DNA of 54,870 bases from Caulobacter sp. (GTDB lineage: Bacteria; Pseudomonadota; Alphaproteobacteria; Caulobacterales; Caulobacteraceae). Made by a program: the position numbers and the translations under genes. The stretch is from assembly GCA_028291055.1 (NCBI GenBank), contig JAQGIP010000079.1, positions 1 to 54,870 of the forward strand, in the 5' to 3' direction. Positions 24,991-33,953 of this stretch are shown in pieces; position 1 is the first letter of the stretch, and each line of letters starts with the position of its first letter. The notes beneath the pieces were generated by a model that saw only the letters and a list, made by a program, of their open reading frames with translations, was not told the DNA's origin and searched no databases.

Positions 24991-25767
24991 ATGTTCGATC
25001 GCACCCTTCGCCTCAGCCTGACCCTCGTCGCCGCCGCCACTCTTCTGGCCACCGGCGCGGCCGGTCACGCCGCCGACGCTTCCGCGCCGGCGCCCGCCCC
25101 CCCGGCCGCCCCCGCGGCCAAACCCGTCAAGACCCTGATGGTCCTGACCCCTTACGACATCGACCCCAGCCGACTGCTGCCGCCGCCGGCCGCCGACGGT
25201 TCGGACGCCCAGAAGGCGGAACTGGCCGACCTGCACCGCATCGCCGACGCCGTCACGCCCGAGCGGATGGCCCAGGCCAAATGGGACGACGACCACGAGG
25301 ACACCTCGCTCTTCTACGAGACCATCGGCGGCGGCTTCGACCTGAAGACCCTTCCGGCCACGGCCGCCCTGATGGCCATCGTCGCCAACGACACCTCGAT
25401 CGGGTCGGGCGCGGCGAAGAAGCTCTTCGCCCGCAAGCGCCCCTGGGCCGTCGACCCCACGCTCCACACCTGCGATCCCGGCGACAAGCCGTTGACCTCC
25501 TATCCCAGCGGCCACTCCGTCGTCGGCTACAGCCAGGCCTTCGTGCTGGCCGCCCTGATCCCGGAAAAGGCCCAGGCCCTGCAGGCGCGTGCGGCGGACT
25601 ATGCCTTCAGCCGCGAGGTCTGCGGCTCGCACTACCGGTCCGACACCGAGGCCAGCCACGCCTTGAGCGCGGCCCTGGCGACGCTGCTGCTGACCAATCC
25701 GGCGCTGAAGCCGAAGATCGAGGCGGCGCGGGCCGAACTGAGGGCGGCGCACTTCACCGCCCGATAG
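24991..25767 (+). CDS. Class A non-specific acid phosphatase (PAP2 superfamily), periplasmic
   Basis: A 258-residue phosphatase with a signal peptide (about 1-27). The PAP2/class A motif is complete: KKLFARKRP at 143-151 (K-x6-R-P), YPSGH at 171-175, and SREVCGSHYRSDTEA at 207-221 (S-R-x5-H-x3-D with the nucleophilic His at 214). It would release phosphate from organic phosphomonoesters in the periplasm. Its position after a TonB receptor suggests the two handle the same phosphorylated substrate. It overlaps the convergent MFS gene by 14 bp. Confidence 0.93.
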   Translation: MFDRTLRLSLTLVAAATLLATGAAGHAADASAPAPAPPAAPAAKPVKTLMVLTPYDIDPSRLLPPPAADGSDAQKAELADLHRIADAVTPERMAQAKWDDDHEDTSLFYETIGGGFDLKTLPATAALMAIVANDTSIGSGAAKKLFARKRPWAVDPTLHTCDPGDKPLTSYPSGHSVVGYSQAFVLAALIPEKAQALQARAADYAFSREVCGSHYRSDTEASHALSAALATLLLTNPALKPKIEAARAELRAAHFTAR

Positions 25768-26932
25768 GCGACTTGCCGGAAAGGCCCAGGGTCAGCAGGA
25801 ACATCCCCAGGCAGAGCCCCGAGGAGAACAGCAGCGCCAGCATCGCCGAGCGGTCCAGGATCAGGCCATAGATCAGCGGCCCGCCGACCTGGACGAAACG
25901 GGCCGGTGTGGCCAGCAGGCCTGAGCGGTAGCCATAGTGTTTGGGCCCATAGAGGCTGAGCGGCAGCACGCCCTTGGCCACCGTCAGCATGCCGTTGCCG
26001 GCCCCCTGCCCCAGCGCCAGCAACGCCGATGCCTTGGCGCCCAACAGCAGCACGGCCGCCCCGCCCAAGGGATGCATCAGGGTGGCGACGCGGGTGGTGG
26101 CCAGGGGCGGCAGGCGGCGAAGCACGGTGAACTCCAGCAGCCGGGCGGTGACGGCGGCCACGCCCACCAGCGCGGCGGTTCCCACGGCGGCGGCGGGCGG
26201 CAGGCCCAGGCGCATCAACAGCCGAGGCAGATGGGCGCTGATGCAGACCGAGATGAACCAGGCGATGGTGAACAGCCCCGCCAGCTGGATCATCCGCCGG
26301 TCCCAGAAGCTGGCCATGGGCGGCGGCGGCTCGTGATGGGCGCCGCGCGCGCCGACCCGGGGCACGGCCAGGGCAGCCAGCGGCAGGCAGATCAGCAGGT
26401 GCGCGGCGGCCCAGCCCAGGCACGCCCCGCGCCAGCCGAAGGCCTGCGTCATGGCCAGGGTCGCCGGCCAGCCCACGCTCGAGCCCAGCCCGCCCACCAG
26501 CGCCACCGCCGTGATCGGCCGCCGCGCCCCGTCGCCGTGGATCGCCACCAGGATGGCGAACACCGTCTCATAGAGCCCGATCGACATCCCCGCCCCGATG
26601 GTCAGCGCGCCGGCCGCCAGGCTGACCGGGCCCCGCGCGCAGGCCAGCAGGACCAGGCCGAGCGCAAACACCCCGCTGGAAGCCAGCAGCAGCCCCTTGC
26701 CCCCATGTCGGTCAAGCCAGCGCCCCGTCGGCGCCGAGGCCACCGCCGAGACCAGCAGGCTGGCCGACATCAGGCTGAACAGGTAGCTGGTCGGCAGGTG
26801 GAGATCGCGCGCGATGGGATCGGCCAGCACCCCGAACAGATAGAAGCTGGAGGCGAAGGCGATCATCTGGCCGAAGCCCAGCACCACCACCGTCCTCACG
26901 CCGCCCAATCCGCTCTCGCCCCTGTTCGCCAT
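25754..26932 (-). CDS. MFS transporter
   Basis: Major facilitator superfamily permease of 392 residues with about 12 hydrophobic helices. Visible features: LGFGQMIAFASSFYLFGVLADPIARDLHL at the start and the loop 2-3 motif GRWLDRHGGKG (variant of GxLaDrxGrkx). The substrate is unknown. The long open frame starts at 27109, but the ATG at 26932 gives the normal N-terminus. It is divergent from a LysR regulator (ATG 26988) with only 55 bp between, so that regulator very likely controls it. Confidence 0.85.
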   Translation of the reverse strand: MANRGESGLGGVRTVVVLGFGQMIAFASSFYLFGVLADPIARDLHLPTSYLFSLMSASLLVSAVASAPTGRWLDRHGGKGLLLASSGVFALGLVLLACARGPVSLAAGALTIGAGMSIGLYETVFAILVAIHGDGARRPITAVALVGGLGSSVGWPATLAMTQAFGWRGACLGWAAAHLLICLPLAALAVPRVGARGAHHEPPPPMASFWDRRMIQLAGLFTIAWFISVCISAHLPRLLMRLGLPPAAAVGTAALVGVAAVTARLLEFTVLRRLPPLATTRVATLMHPLGGAAVLLLGAKASALLALGQGAGNGMLTVAKGVLPLSLYGPKHYGYRSGLLATPARFVQVGGPLIYGLILDRSAMLALLFSSGLCLGMFLLTLGLSGKSPIGR

Positions 26933-26987
26933 GGCGGCCAGATGCGGGCGATTGCGCGCCGTCCGAAAGCGACATATCGGGTCGGCT

Positions 26988-27881
26988 ATGTTCGAAAATC
27001 TCACAGCGGAACGATCTGGGGTTACACCTTCGCTCAACGCCCTGCGCGCCTTCGAGGCCATGGCGCGCACGGGCCGCGCCACCCTCGCCGCCGAGGAACT
27101 CTGCGTCACCCACAGCGCCGTCAGCCGTCAGGTGAAGGCCCTGGAACGCGGCCTGGGCGTGGCCCTGTTCAGCGGTCCCAAGCATGCGCTTCGCCTCACC
27201 GCCGCCGGCCAGGACCTGCTGGCCGGCCTGACCCCCGCCTTCGACGCCATCGCCGCCGCCGCGCTGCGCGCCCGCAGCCAGACCGATGACCTGACCTTGG
27301 CCGTCAACGCCTCCACCTCCGTCAAATGGCTGATCCCGCGCCTGGGCCGGTTCGCGGCGGCGCGGCCCGCCGTGCGCCTGCGGATGCTGGAGCTGGCGCC
27401 CTACGCCTACGGTCAGCGCGGGGCGCATGCGGTGGTGCGGATCGTGCGTCCAGAGCATCTGGGCCCTGGCGTGACCGTCTTCATGCCCAATGCCATCGGC
27501 CCCGTGATCGCGCCCCAGCTGTTGGCCGAGGCCGGCGACATCCTCGCCGCGCCTCGCCTGGTGGCCGGCACCCACGCCCACGGCTGGGCGGAGTGGGCCG
27601 ACGCCACCGGCGCGCGCCTGCCCCCGGTTCAGGAGCGCATCTTTGCCCACCTGCACTTCGCGCTGGATGCCGCGCTGGCCGGGCTCGGCGCCGTGGTGCT
27701 GCCCTGGCCCCTGGTCGCGGATGAGGTGGCGGCCGGACGGCTGGCGGCGCCCCTGCCCTTCGCGCCGCGCGAGGGCGGCTTCGCGGTCATGGCGACGCCC
27801 GGGGTGGAATCCCGGGCGCTTGTTCAGTTCACGGCATGGCTGAAGGACGAGGGCGCCGCGATGGCGCCTGCCCCTGGCTAA
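26988..27881 (+). CDS. LysR-family transcriptional regulator (GcvA-like)
   Basis: A 297-residue regulator. The N-terminal winged HTH reads LNALRAFEAMARTGRATLAAEELCVTHSAVSRQVKALE. An effector-binding domain follows (LTLAVNASTSVKWLIPRLGRFAAARP), in the manner of GcvA/AmpR-type LysR proteins. The ATG at 26988 is preferred to an in-frame ATG at 26931 because it gives the standard spacing to the HTH. It is divergent from the MFS gene and ends by overlapping the desaturase stop (CTAA at 27878-27881). Confidence 0.88.
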   Translation: MFENLTAERSGVTPSLNALRAFEAMARTGRATLAAEELCVTHSAVSRQVKALERGLGVALFSGPKHALRLTAAGQDLLAGLTPAFDAIAAAALRARSQTDDLTLAVNASTSVKWLIPRLGRFAAARPAVRLRMLELAPYAYGQRGAHAVVRIVRPEHLGPGVTVFMPNAIGPVIAPQLLAEAGDILAAPRLVAGTHAHGWAEWADATGARLPPVQERIFAHLHFALDAALAGLGAVVLPWPLVADEVAAGRLAAPLPFAPREGGFAVMATPGVESRALVQFTAWLKDEGAAMAPAPG

Positions 27882-28903
27882 CCCGCGGCGCTGGCCCGGG
27901 CCTGGCGGAAGGTCACCAGCTTCGACGACACCTCACACCACAGGGCCAGCCGCACGCAGCTCAGGCTCTGCAGCAGGGTGATGCGGCTCTGGGCCTTCAG
28001 GTCCGGGTGGTCGCGCATGGTTTCCATCAGACGGTAGAAGGGGATGCGGCTGTTGAGATGGTGCACATGGTGCACGCCGATATTGGCCGTGAACCAGCGC
28101 AGCACGGCCGGCAGGTCATAGTGGGACGAGCCGCGCAGGGCCGCCTCATGCAGATCCCAGTCTTCGCGCGAGGCCCAGCTCGTCTCCTCGAACTGATGTT
28201 GCACATAGAAGAGCCAGACGCCGGCGATGGCGGCCAGGACCAGGGTGGTGATGTAGGTCAGGAAGAAGGGCGCGCTGCCGAACAGCAGGATGCCGCCGGT
28301 TACGAAGGCCGCGATGGCCAGATTGGTGCCGAGCGCACTGATCCACGCCGGCCAGCCCGCCTTCATCATGCCGATGGGCAGGCGGTGCTGGACCAGGAAC
28401 ATATAGGCCGGGCCCAGGCCGAACAGCACGAGGGGATTGCGGTAGAGGCGGTAGAGGAAGCGCTTCCAGCCGGGCAGACCCAGATATTCCTTCACGGTCA
28501 GCAGTTCGATAGCGCCCAGTTCACGGCGGTCGAGGTTGCCGGACGTGGCGTGGTGCACCGCGTGGGTGCGGCGCCAATATTCGTACGGCGTCAGCGTCAG
28601 TACGCCGATGGCGCGGCCGACCCAGTCGTTGAGCACCCGGCCCTTGAACAGCGAGCCGTGGCCGCAGTCGTGCTGGATCATGAACAGGCGCAGCACGAAG
28701 CCGGCCGAGGGAATGGTCAGCAGCAGGGCCCACCATTGGCCATGCTGCAGCAGGATGGGAGTCAGGACCCAAAGCGCGGCCAGGGGGACGGCGCTGATGG
28801 CGATCTCGAAGCCGCTGCGCGCGGCGTTCGGATTACGGTATCCGGCGAGAATCCGGACCCAGGCCTTGGCGCCGGGAGCTTCGGCGGAAGAACGATCTTT
28901 CAT
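27878..28903 (-). CDS. Membrane fatty acid desaturase
   Basis: Integral-membrane di-iron desaturase of 341 residues. The three histidine boxes are intact: HDCGH at 78-82, HAVHH at 114-118 and HHVHH at 278-282, with the extra QHQFEETSW segment at 235-243. The arrangement fits acyl-lipid omega-6/delta-12-type bacterial desaturases, which modify phospholipid acyl chains at the inner membrane; regiospecificity is not determinable here. It overlaps the convergent LysR gene by 4 nt. Confidence 0.92.
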   Translation of the reverse strand: MKDRSSAEAPGAKAWVRILAGYRNPNAARSGFEIAISAVPLAALWVLTPILLQHGQWWALLLTIPSAGFVLRLFMIQHDCGHGSLFKGRVLNDWVGRAIGVLTLTPYEYWRRTHAVHHATSGNLDRRELGAIELLTVKEYLGLPGWKRFLYRLYRNPLVLFGLGPAYMFLVQHRLPIGMMKAGWPAWISALGTNLAIAAFVTGGILLFGSAPFFLTYITTLVLAAIAGVWLFYVQHQFEETSWASREDWDLHEAALRGSSHYDLPAVLRWFTANIGVHHVHHLNSRIPFYRLMETMRDHPDLKAQSRITLLQSLSCVRLALWCEVSSKLVTFRQARASAAG

Positions 28904-29045
28904 GGGACTCTTATGCTGGCGCCGCTCAGGCCTTATGGCCGGCGGCTGCGACTGTGCGGTGACAGGATTGCGGAATCACGAATGCACTTAGCCAGGAAAG
29001 GCGGGCGCAAGTAAGGCCTGATCGCGGGAGGCGACGATTGGCCGC

Positions 29046-29825
29046 TCAGGAAGCTGGGCCGGAGAAGACCGCCGCGAGGTCTTCGGGCCCCATGATCCGC
29101 CACTGGCCGGATTCGAGGTTTTCTTTCAGTTCCAGCCCGCCGATGCGGTCGCGGTGCAGGGCGCTCACATGGTTGCCCACGGCGGCGAACATGCGCCGCA
29201 CCTGGTGATAGCGCCCCTCATGAATGGTCAGCAGCGCGCTCGTCGGCGACAGCACCTCCAGCTCCGCCGGCATCAGCGGCTTGTCGTCGCCCTCCAGCAG
29301 CAGCCCACCATCCGCGAAGGTCTTGCCCTCATCGCCGGCCATCGGCCGGTCCAGCGTGACCAGATAGCGTTTGGCCACATGGCTCTTGGGCGAAATGATC
29401 CGGTGCAGCAGGCCGCCGTCGTCGGTCAGCAACAGCAGGCCCGAGGTTTCCTTGTCGAGCCGCCCCACCGTGGAGATGGCGGGATCGCGCCCGCGCCAGC
29501 GATTGGGCAGCAGGTCATAGACCAGCGCGCCGACCTCCTTGTGCGAACAGGTCACCCCCAGCGGCTTGTGCAGCATCAACGCCACGCCGGGCAGCGGATC
29601 CAGGTCTCGCCCGTCGATGAGCAACCGTCCCGGCAGGTCCGGCGTCAGGCTGAGCCGCCGGTCGGCGTCGGTCAGTTCCTCTCCGTCGAGGGTGATGCGG
29701 CCGTTCTTGGCCAGGGCCTGCATCTCGCGCCGAGAGCCATAGCCTAGGTTGGCCAGCAGCCGGTCGAGCCGCATCGAAGGGACGGGCTTGCTCACCGCGC
29801 CGTCCGCATCACTTGCGCGCCTCAT
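29046..29825 (-). CDS. rsuA: Ribosomal small-subunit pseudouridine synthase (RsuA family)
   Basis: Pseudouridine synthase of up to 259 residues. An N-terminal S4 RNA-binding domain (MRLDRLLANLGYGSRREMQALAKNGRITLDG) is followed by the catalytic domain with LHKPLGVTCSHKE, the Asp-containing motif VGRLDKETSGLLLLTDDG and EGRYHQVRRMFAAVGN. This fits RsuA, which modifies one uridine of 16S rRNA, but RluB/E-type specificity cannot be excluded. The start is uncertain: ATG 29825 (overlapping the upstream methyltransferase by 17 bp, AAGG nearby), GTG 29795 or ATG 29774. It is in one run with the RsmC-like methyltransferase, so two rRNA modification genes are adjacent. Confidence 0.88.
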   Translation of the reverse strand: MRRASDADGAVSKPVPSMRLDRLLANLGYGSRREMQALAKNGRITLDGEELTDADRRLSLTPDLPGRLLIDGRDLDPLPGVALMLHKPLGVTCSHKEVGALVYDLLPNRWRGRDPAISTVGRLDKETSGLLLLTDDGGLLHRIISPKSHVAKRYLVTLDRPMAGDEGKTFADGGLLLEGDDKPLMPAELEVLSPTSALLTIHEGRYHQVRRMFAAVGNHVSALHRDRIGGLELKENLESGQWRIMGPEDLAAVFSGPAS

Positions 29826-30744
29826 AGACCTTGAAGCCGCCGGTCTCGGCCTTCAGCGACACATGCTTGAACTGCTGGCCCAGCACGCCCTCGTAGGGAA
29901 GGTGGCGGTTTGCCACCAGCCACAGGGTGCCGCCGTTGTGCAGGGCGCGATGGGCCTGGACGATGAACTGCTGGCCCAGCGCCTTGTCCTCGGCCCCGCC
30001 GTCGTGGAAAGGCGGGTTCATGACCACGAAGTCGAGGTCTTCCATCTCGTGGCCGCGCACATCGGCCCAGACGATTTCCGCGCGAGGATCATCGACGTTG
30101 CGCTTGGAGGCCTCGATCGCCCGGCGGTCCATGTCGACCAGGATCAGCCGCGTGATGCGCTTGTCGCCCTCCTTGCCGACCGGCGAGGCGGCCAGCACGG
30201 CCTTGGCCAGATAGCCCGTCCCGCTGCCCAGGTCCGCGCCCTTGCCGGCCAGCACTGGCAGATGCTGCACCAGGAAGGCGCTGCCCGGATCGATGCGGTT
30301 CCAGCTGAACACGCCCGGCTGCGACCACAGGCCGATCGGCTCCACGAACTGAAGCGCGCCCTCGGCGATCGCGGCCTCGAGGTCACCCACCGCCTTGCCC
30401 CGGATCACCGTGCAGATGCGGTGGTGGGCCTTGGAGGTCTCATTGACCTCGCAACCCAGGGCTTCCAGTTCGCCCTTCAGCCGCGAGCCGCCCTTGTCCT
30501 TCGGCGCCATCGCGATCAGCCGTCCGCCCACCGCCAGCGCCTTCAGCGCCAGGGCCAGCGTATAGCGCCGCTCCACCGTTCCCGGCGGGGCCAGCAGGGT
30601 GATTTCCGAAAGCCCGCCGGGACCAAGGTCCTCCAGCGAGGTCGATCCCGGCAACAAGGGCGATAGCTGCTGTGCGCCCTGGCGAGGCGGAGACAGCGCC
30701 AGGGGCGGCGATCCGTAGAGGCCGATGATCGAGGTCGAGGTCAT
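29809..30744 (-). CDS. RsmC-like SAM-dependent rRNA methyltransferase
   Basis: Class I methyltransferase of 311 residues with the two-domain layout of RsmC/RlmG enzymes, which methylate guanine N2 of rRNA. The key strings are WSQPGVFSWNRIDPGSAFLVQHLP (the PGVFS signature), the SAM-binding GADLGSGTGYLAKAVL, the acidic residue in LILVDMDRRAIEASKRN and the catalytic NPPF in FVVMNPPFHDGG. The ATG at 30744 lies 2 bases after the stop of the upstream gene; a GTG at 30759 is the alternative. It overlaps the next gene (RsuA). Confidence 0.88.
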   Translation of the reverse strand: MTSTSIIGLYGSPPLALSPPRQGAQQLSPLLPGSTSLEDLGPGGLSEITLLAPPGTVERRYTLALALKALAVGGRLIAMAPKDKGGSRLKGELEALGCEVNETSKAHHRICTVIRGKAVGDLEAAIAEGALQFVEPIGLWSQPGVFSWNRIDPGSAFLVQHLPVLAGKGADLGSGTGYLAKAVLAASPVGKEGDKRITRLILVDMDRRAIEASKRNVDDPRAEIVWADVRGHEMEDLDFVVMNPPFHDGGAEDKALGQQFIVQAHRALHNGGTLWLVANRHLPYEGVLGQQFKHVSLKAETGGFKVYEARK

Positions 30745-30746
30745 TG

Positions 30747-31358
30747 TCAGAACGGCCACCAGCTACGAATCCATTGGGCGATCGCATGCCAGAACCGGTC
30801 CCAGCCCGACATCCCTTCATGCGCCTTCGGTACAAACCAGCTCGGCGCCGCAGGAGGCGAGCAGTTGCGGTTCATGCCCACGCCCTTGAGATAGCCGCGC
30901 CGGATGCCGCCGGCCCGGATCGCCGCCTGCACCTGCTTGTCGTGGCGCGCGGCGCCGGTCAGCTGGCGGATCCAGCCCCGGAAGGGGATCAGCCCATGCG
31001 CCTCGCGCTTGGCCTCCGCCACGCCCGCGTCGTGCAGAGCGCCTGCGGCCTTGCGCGCGCGGCTGCGCTTGTCCGGCGGCGGCGTCTCATCGAGGTCCGG
31101 CCCCAGCGCCGCGTCCAGCCGGCCGATCTCACCGGCCAGGGCCTCGCAGCTCTTCAGGTCGTCCACGTCATAGGGCGAGGCGACGGCGCGCTTCAGCACC
31201 TCGGGGATCTGCATCTGCTTGATGTTCAGGTCTTCCAGCGGCGCGGTCACCGCGTCGCGCACCCCATCCTTGCGCTGCATCGTGCCCGGATCCGTGGCGG
31301 CGAGGGCGGGGCCGGCGGCGAGGGCCAGGATGACAAGCGTGGGCGGAAGACGGCGCAT
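30747..31358 (-). CDS. Exported protein of unknown function
   Basis: A 203-residue protein with a clear signal peptide (RRLPPTLVILALAAGPALAATD, cleavage near residue 21). The mature part is charged and helical (SCEALAGEIGRLDAALGPDLDE, then RARKAAGALHDAGVAEAKREAHGLIPFRGWIRQLTGA) and ends with GWDRFWHAIAQWIRSWWPF, an aromatic amphipathic tail that could contact a membrane. I do not recognise a named family. It lies 2 bp upstream of the RsmC-like gene, so the two are co-transcribed, although no functional link is evident. Confidence 0.75.
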   Translation of the reverse strand: MRRLPPTLVILALAAGPALAATDPGTMQRKDGVRDAVTAPLEDLNIKQMQIPEVLKRAVASPYDVDDLKSCEALAGEIGRLDAALGPDLDETPPPDKRSRARKAAGALHDAGVAEAKREAHGLIPFRGWIRQLTGAARHDKQVQAAIRAGGIRRGYLKGVGMNRNCSPPAAPSWFVPKAHEGMSGWDRFWHAIAQWIRSWWPF

Positions 31359-31469
31359 GGGGGGCTTATAGGGGGCGAAGGGCGCGGCGTCAGGGGGGCC
31401 GTACGCGATTGCGAGTTCCGCTCGCTCAAGCCTCTGCTAGGCTTCCGGCGAGCCAAGGGAGGATCCGCC

Positions 31470-31844
31470 ATGAGCCCGATTTCCGGCAAGACCATCGCCT
31501 TCGTCTATACGACCGACGTGGAGCGCGCCCTGGGCTTCTATCAGGGCAGCCTGGGCCTCACCCTGAGCAGCCGCGACGACTACGGCGCCCTGCTGGATGC
31601 CGGCGGCGCGCAGGTCAGGCTGACGGTGATCGGCGACCACAAGGCCGGCGAGCATCCGGTGGCCGGATGGAATGTGGCCGACATCGCCGCCACCGCCCAG
31701 GCCCTGAAGGACAAGGGCGTCAAGTTCGCCATCTACGACGGATGGGGCCAGGACGAACTGGGCATCGCCACCTCGCCCGACGGCTCGAAGATGGCCTTCT
31801 TCAGCGACCCCGACGGCAACGCGCTGATGCTCAACCAGGACTGA
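31470..31844 (+). CDS. VOC-superfamily (glyoxalase/bleomycin-resistance-like) protein
   Basis: A 124-residue single VOC domain. TIAFVYTTDVERALGFYQGSLGL is the first beta-alpha module, and DELGIATSPDGSKMAFFSDPDGNALML contains the typical DPDGN signature before the last strand. Metal ligands are not obvious in the first module, where the usual His is replaced, so metal-dependent chemistry is uncertain. The start has a consensus GGGAGGATCCGCC-ATG arrangement. Confidence 0.85.
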   Translation: MSPISGKTIAFVYTTDVERALGFYQGSLGLTLSSRDDYGALLDAGGAQVRLTVIGDHKAGEHPVAGWNVADIAATAQALKDKGVKFAIYDGWGQDELGIATSPDGSKMAFFSDPDGNALMLNQD

Positions 31845-31858
31845 GCGACGGTTGACGG

Positions 31859-32575
31859 CTAGGTAAGCGCCTTGCACAGCGCCTTGGCGCCCGCCGAGGG
31901 CGCGACACCGGGTGCGATGGCCTTGTTGTGCCAGGACCTTCCGGACTCAAGCAGGCTGGGGGCCGAGAAATCGACGTTGTCGGCAAGCGCCTTGGCCCGG
32001 GCGCGGGCGGCGCGCAGCTCGGACCAATCTTCTTTTTCCAGACTGTCGTAGTCGTCCAGCTCGGCCAGCCGGATCCATTCGACGGACTCGTCGGTCTGTC
32101 GGGTGCGTATCCATTCGAAGCCGTCGTAGAGGGTCGCGTAATGGAGCCGTTCCTCCAGCGAGAAGTGGGACATGACGTCGCCCGCGAGAGCCACCTCCCA
32201 GACATTGGAGTGGGTGCGCTGGAACTGGGGCTGGCCGACCGGAACCGACGGTGCGCCTGCTCGGCCAGCGGTATGACGGACGAAGTAGTCCTTCAGCTCG
32301 TCCAGGCGGCGATCCATGCAGGGGGCTTCTTCAAGGCGGCGGTTGATGGCGCCCAGGTTGACCGCTACCTCGCGGTCGAGCGCCTCGCGGGTCTGCGCGA
32401 CCTCGCGGCGCCAGTGGAACCACTCCACCGTCTGCTGGCCGGCCAGGGCGATGAGCACGCCCAGCACGATGATGCCCACCTCCTTGGCGAAGTCGCGTCC
32501 CGGGTGGACGGGCTTGGCCTTGGGGGCGGCCGCGATGGGCGCGGGCTTCGGGGCGGGAGCACGGCGGCTAGGCAA
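31859..32575 (-). CDS. Membrane-anchored protein of unknown function
   Basis: A 238-residue protein with a Pro/Ala-rich cytoplasmic N-terminus, one transmembrane helix (FAKEVGIIVLGVLIALAG, about 29-46) and a predicted helical soluble domain (REVAQTREALDREVAVNLGAINRRL, with LDDYDSLEKEDWSELRAARARAKAL). The layout, FxxEVxIIVLGVLIALxGQQ followed by a helical domain, recurs in alphaproteobacteria, but I know no function. It starts at TTG 32575 and overlaps the upstream MFS gene by 8 bp, so its translation is probably coupled to it. Confidence 0.75.
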   Translation of the reverse strand: MPSRRAPAPKPAPIAAAPKAKPVHPGRDFAKEVGIIVLGVLIALAGQQTVEWFHWRREVAQTREALDREVAVNLGAINRRLEEAPCMDRRLDELKDYFVRHTAGRAGAPSVPVGQPQFQRTHSNVWEVALAGDVMSHFSLEERLHYATLYDGFEWIRTRQTDESVEWIRLAELDDYDSLEKEDWSELRAARARAKALADNVDFSAPSLLESGRSWHNKAIAPGVAPSAGAKALCKALT

Positions 32576-33953
32576 GGGTCCGCGCTCCGCGCTTGGGCTC
32601 GCGCACCGTCGCCACCAGCAAGGCCAGCGCGGCGAGCTGCACGACGACCGACAGCCAGAAGACCGGCGGCGAGCCCGCGACGGTGGCCAGCCAGCCGCCG
32701 AACATGGGCGCGATGGACGACATGATCCCCTCCGCCGTGGAGGAGATGGCCAGGCGCATGGCCACGTCGTCGCGGTGACCGAACTCCAGCACCATGGTGG
32801 TGGTGCTCATCTGATAGCCCGCGTTGCCCGCGCCGAGGCCCGCGAAGGCGACCAGCAGCAGGACCAGGTCATGAGACATCACCAGAAGCACCGTCGCGGC
32901 GATCCATAGAGTGAGGCTGGCGACATAGGTCAGGCGGAAGCCGGTCTTGTCGCCCATGTAGCCCCAGGCGAGGTTGGAGACCGTGTCGGCGCCCAGATAG
33001 GCCAGGGTAAGCCAGCCGATGTCTGACGCGGGCAGGTGTCCGGTCATCAGGGCGAAGGACGCATAGATCGGGGCGGCGACCCGGGCGGCCATGGTCAGCA
33101 GCTGGGCGACCAGGAAGTTGCGGAAGTTGGGGTCGGCCTGGATGAGGGCCGGCACATCCTTCAGGCGTTGCCACAGCGACGTGGCCGCGCGCTGGGTCGG
33201 CGGCTCGGGCTCGATCAGCAACAGGCGCAGGGCCGTGATGCCCAGGCTGGTGAGCACGAAGGCCAGCAGGAAGGTGGTCGCATAGCCGTTGCCGAAGACG
33301 TTGCCCTTGACCAGGTAGGAGCCGGCGAAGAAGCCCAGCACGGCGGCGATCGCCCCGCCGGTGAGGTTGCGCCAGCCCTGCAGGCGGCCGCGCCGCTGGA
33401 TGGGAATGACCTTGGCCATCAGCAGCTGGAAGACCACCCGCTGGGCGCCGCCGAACAGGCCGAACAGGAACAGCAGCACCAGCATGGTCACGGCCAGCAG
33501 GTGTCCCGTCGCCATGAACCAGCCGGCCAGGGCCATCAGCAGGACGGGGACCCGCATGCCCGCCCCCAGCCACATGGCGGTGGGCATCACCCGCTTGCGG
33601 TGCTCGATGAAGTTGGCCCCGACCATCGGCGAGATCACGCCGCCGAGCTGCTGAAGGCCCAGCCCGACGCCGACCAGGAGGGGCGAGCCCGTGACCAGCC
33701 CCAGATAGACGGGAATGAAGGTCGGCGCATTGATCAGCCGAAAGCCGGTCATGCCCAGCATGCCGTGCAGGTAGTTGGCGATGTAGTTGCGGGGCAGGTT
33801 GGCCCAGACGAACTTCTGGTACTCGGCCTCCGGGTCGAGGCCGGGATCGAGGGCCGGATCCAGCCCCCGCTCCAGGTCGTCTTCGATGGCCTCTTCGCGG
33901 GCCTCGGTGTCGCCTAGGGGGACGGCACGCGGTTCGCCGTCCGCCGTGCTCAA
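32568..33953 (-). CDS. MFS transporter
   Basis: A 461-residue permease with an acidic N-terminal extension (EAREEAIEDDLERGLDPALDPGLDPEAEYQK) before the first helix and about 12 transmembrane segments. IEHRKRVMPTAMWLGAGMRV and LGFFAGSYLVKGNVFGNGYATTF are loop regions. The start is TTG at 33953, overlapping the stop of the M20 peptidase as TTGA; no ATG occurs before helix 1. Coupling to a secreted-type peptidase suggests uptake or export of peptides or amino acids (inference only). Confidence 0.85.
   Translation of the reverse strand: MSTADGEPRAVPLGDTEAREEAIEDDLERGLDPALDPGLDPEAEYQKFVWANLPRNYIANYLHGMLGMTGFRLINAPTFIPVYLGLVTGSPLLVGVGLGLQQLGGVISPMVGANFIEHRKRVMPTAMWLGAGMRVPVLLMALAGWFMATGHLLAVTMLVLLFLFGLFGGAQRVVFQLLMAKVIPIQRRGRLQGWRNLTGGAIAAVLGFFAGSYLVKGNVFGNGYATTFLLAFVLTSLGITALRLLLIEPEPPTQRAATSLWQRLKDVPALIQADPNFRNFLVAQLLTMAARVAAPIYASFALMTGHLPASDIGWLTLAYLGADTVSNLAWGYMGDKTGFRLTYVASLTLWIAATVLLVMSHDLVLLLVAFAGLGAGNAGYQMSTTTMVLEFGHRDDVAMRLAISSTAEGIMSSIAPMFGGWLATVAGSPPVFWLSVVVQLAALALLVATVREPKRGARTLA

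Noticed and set aside
29026..29050. Small plus-strand genes in the desaturase-rsuA and similar short gaps
   Set aside because: Gaps are under 150 bp, without ribosome-binding sites or protein-like frames.
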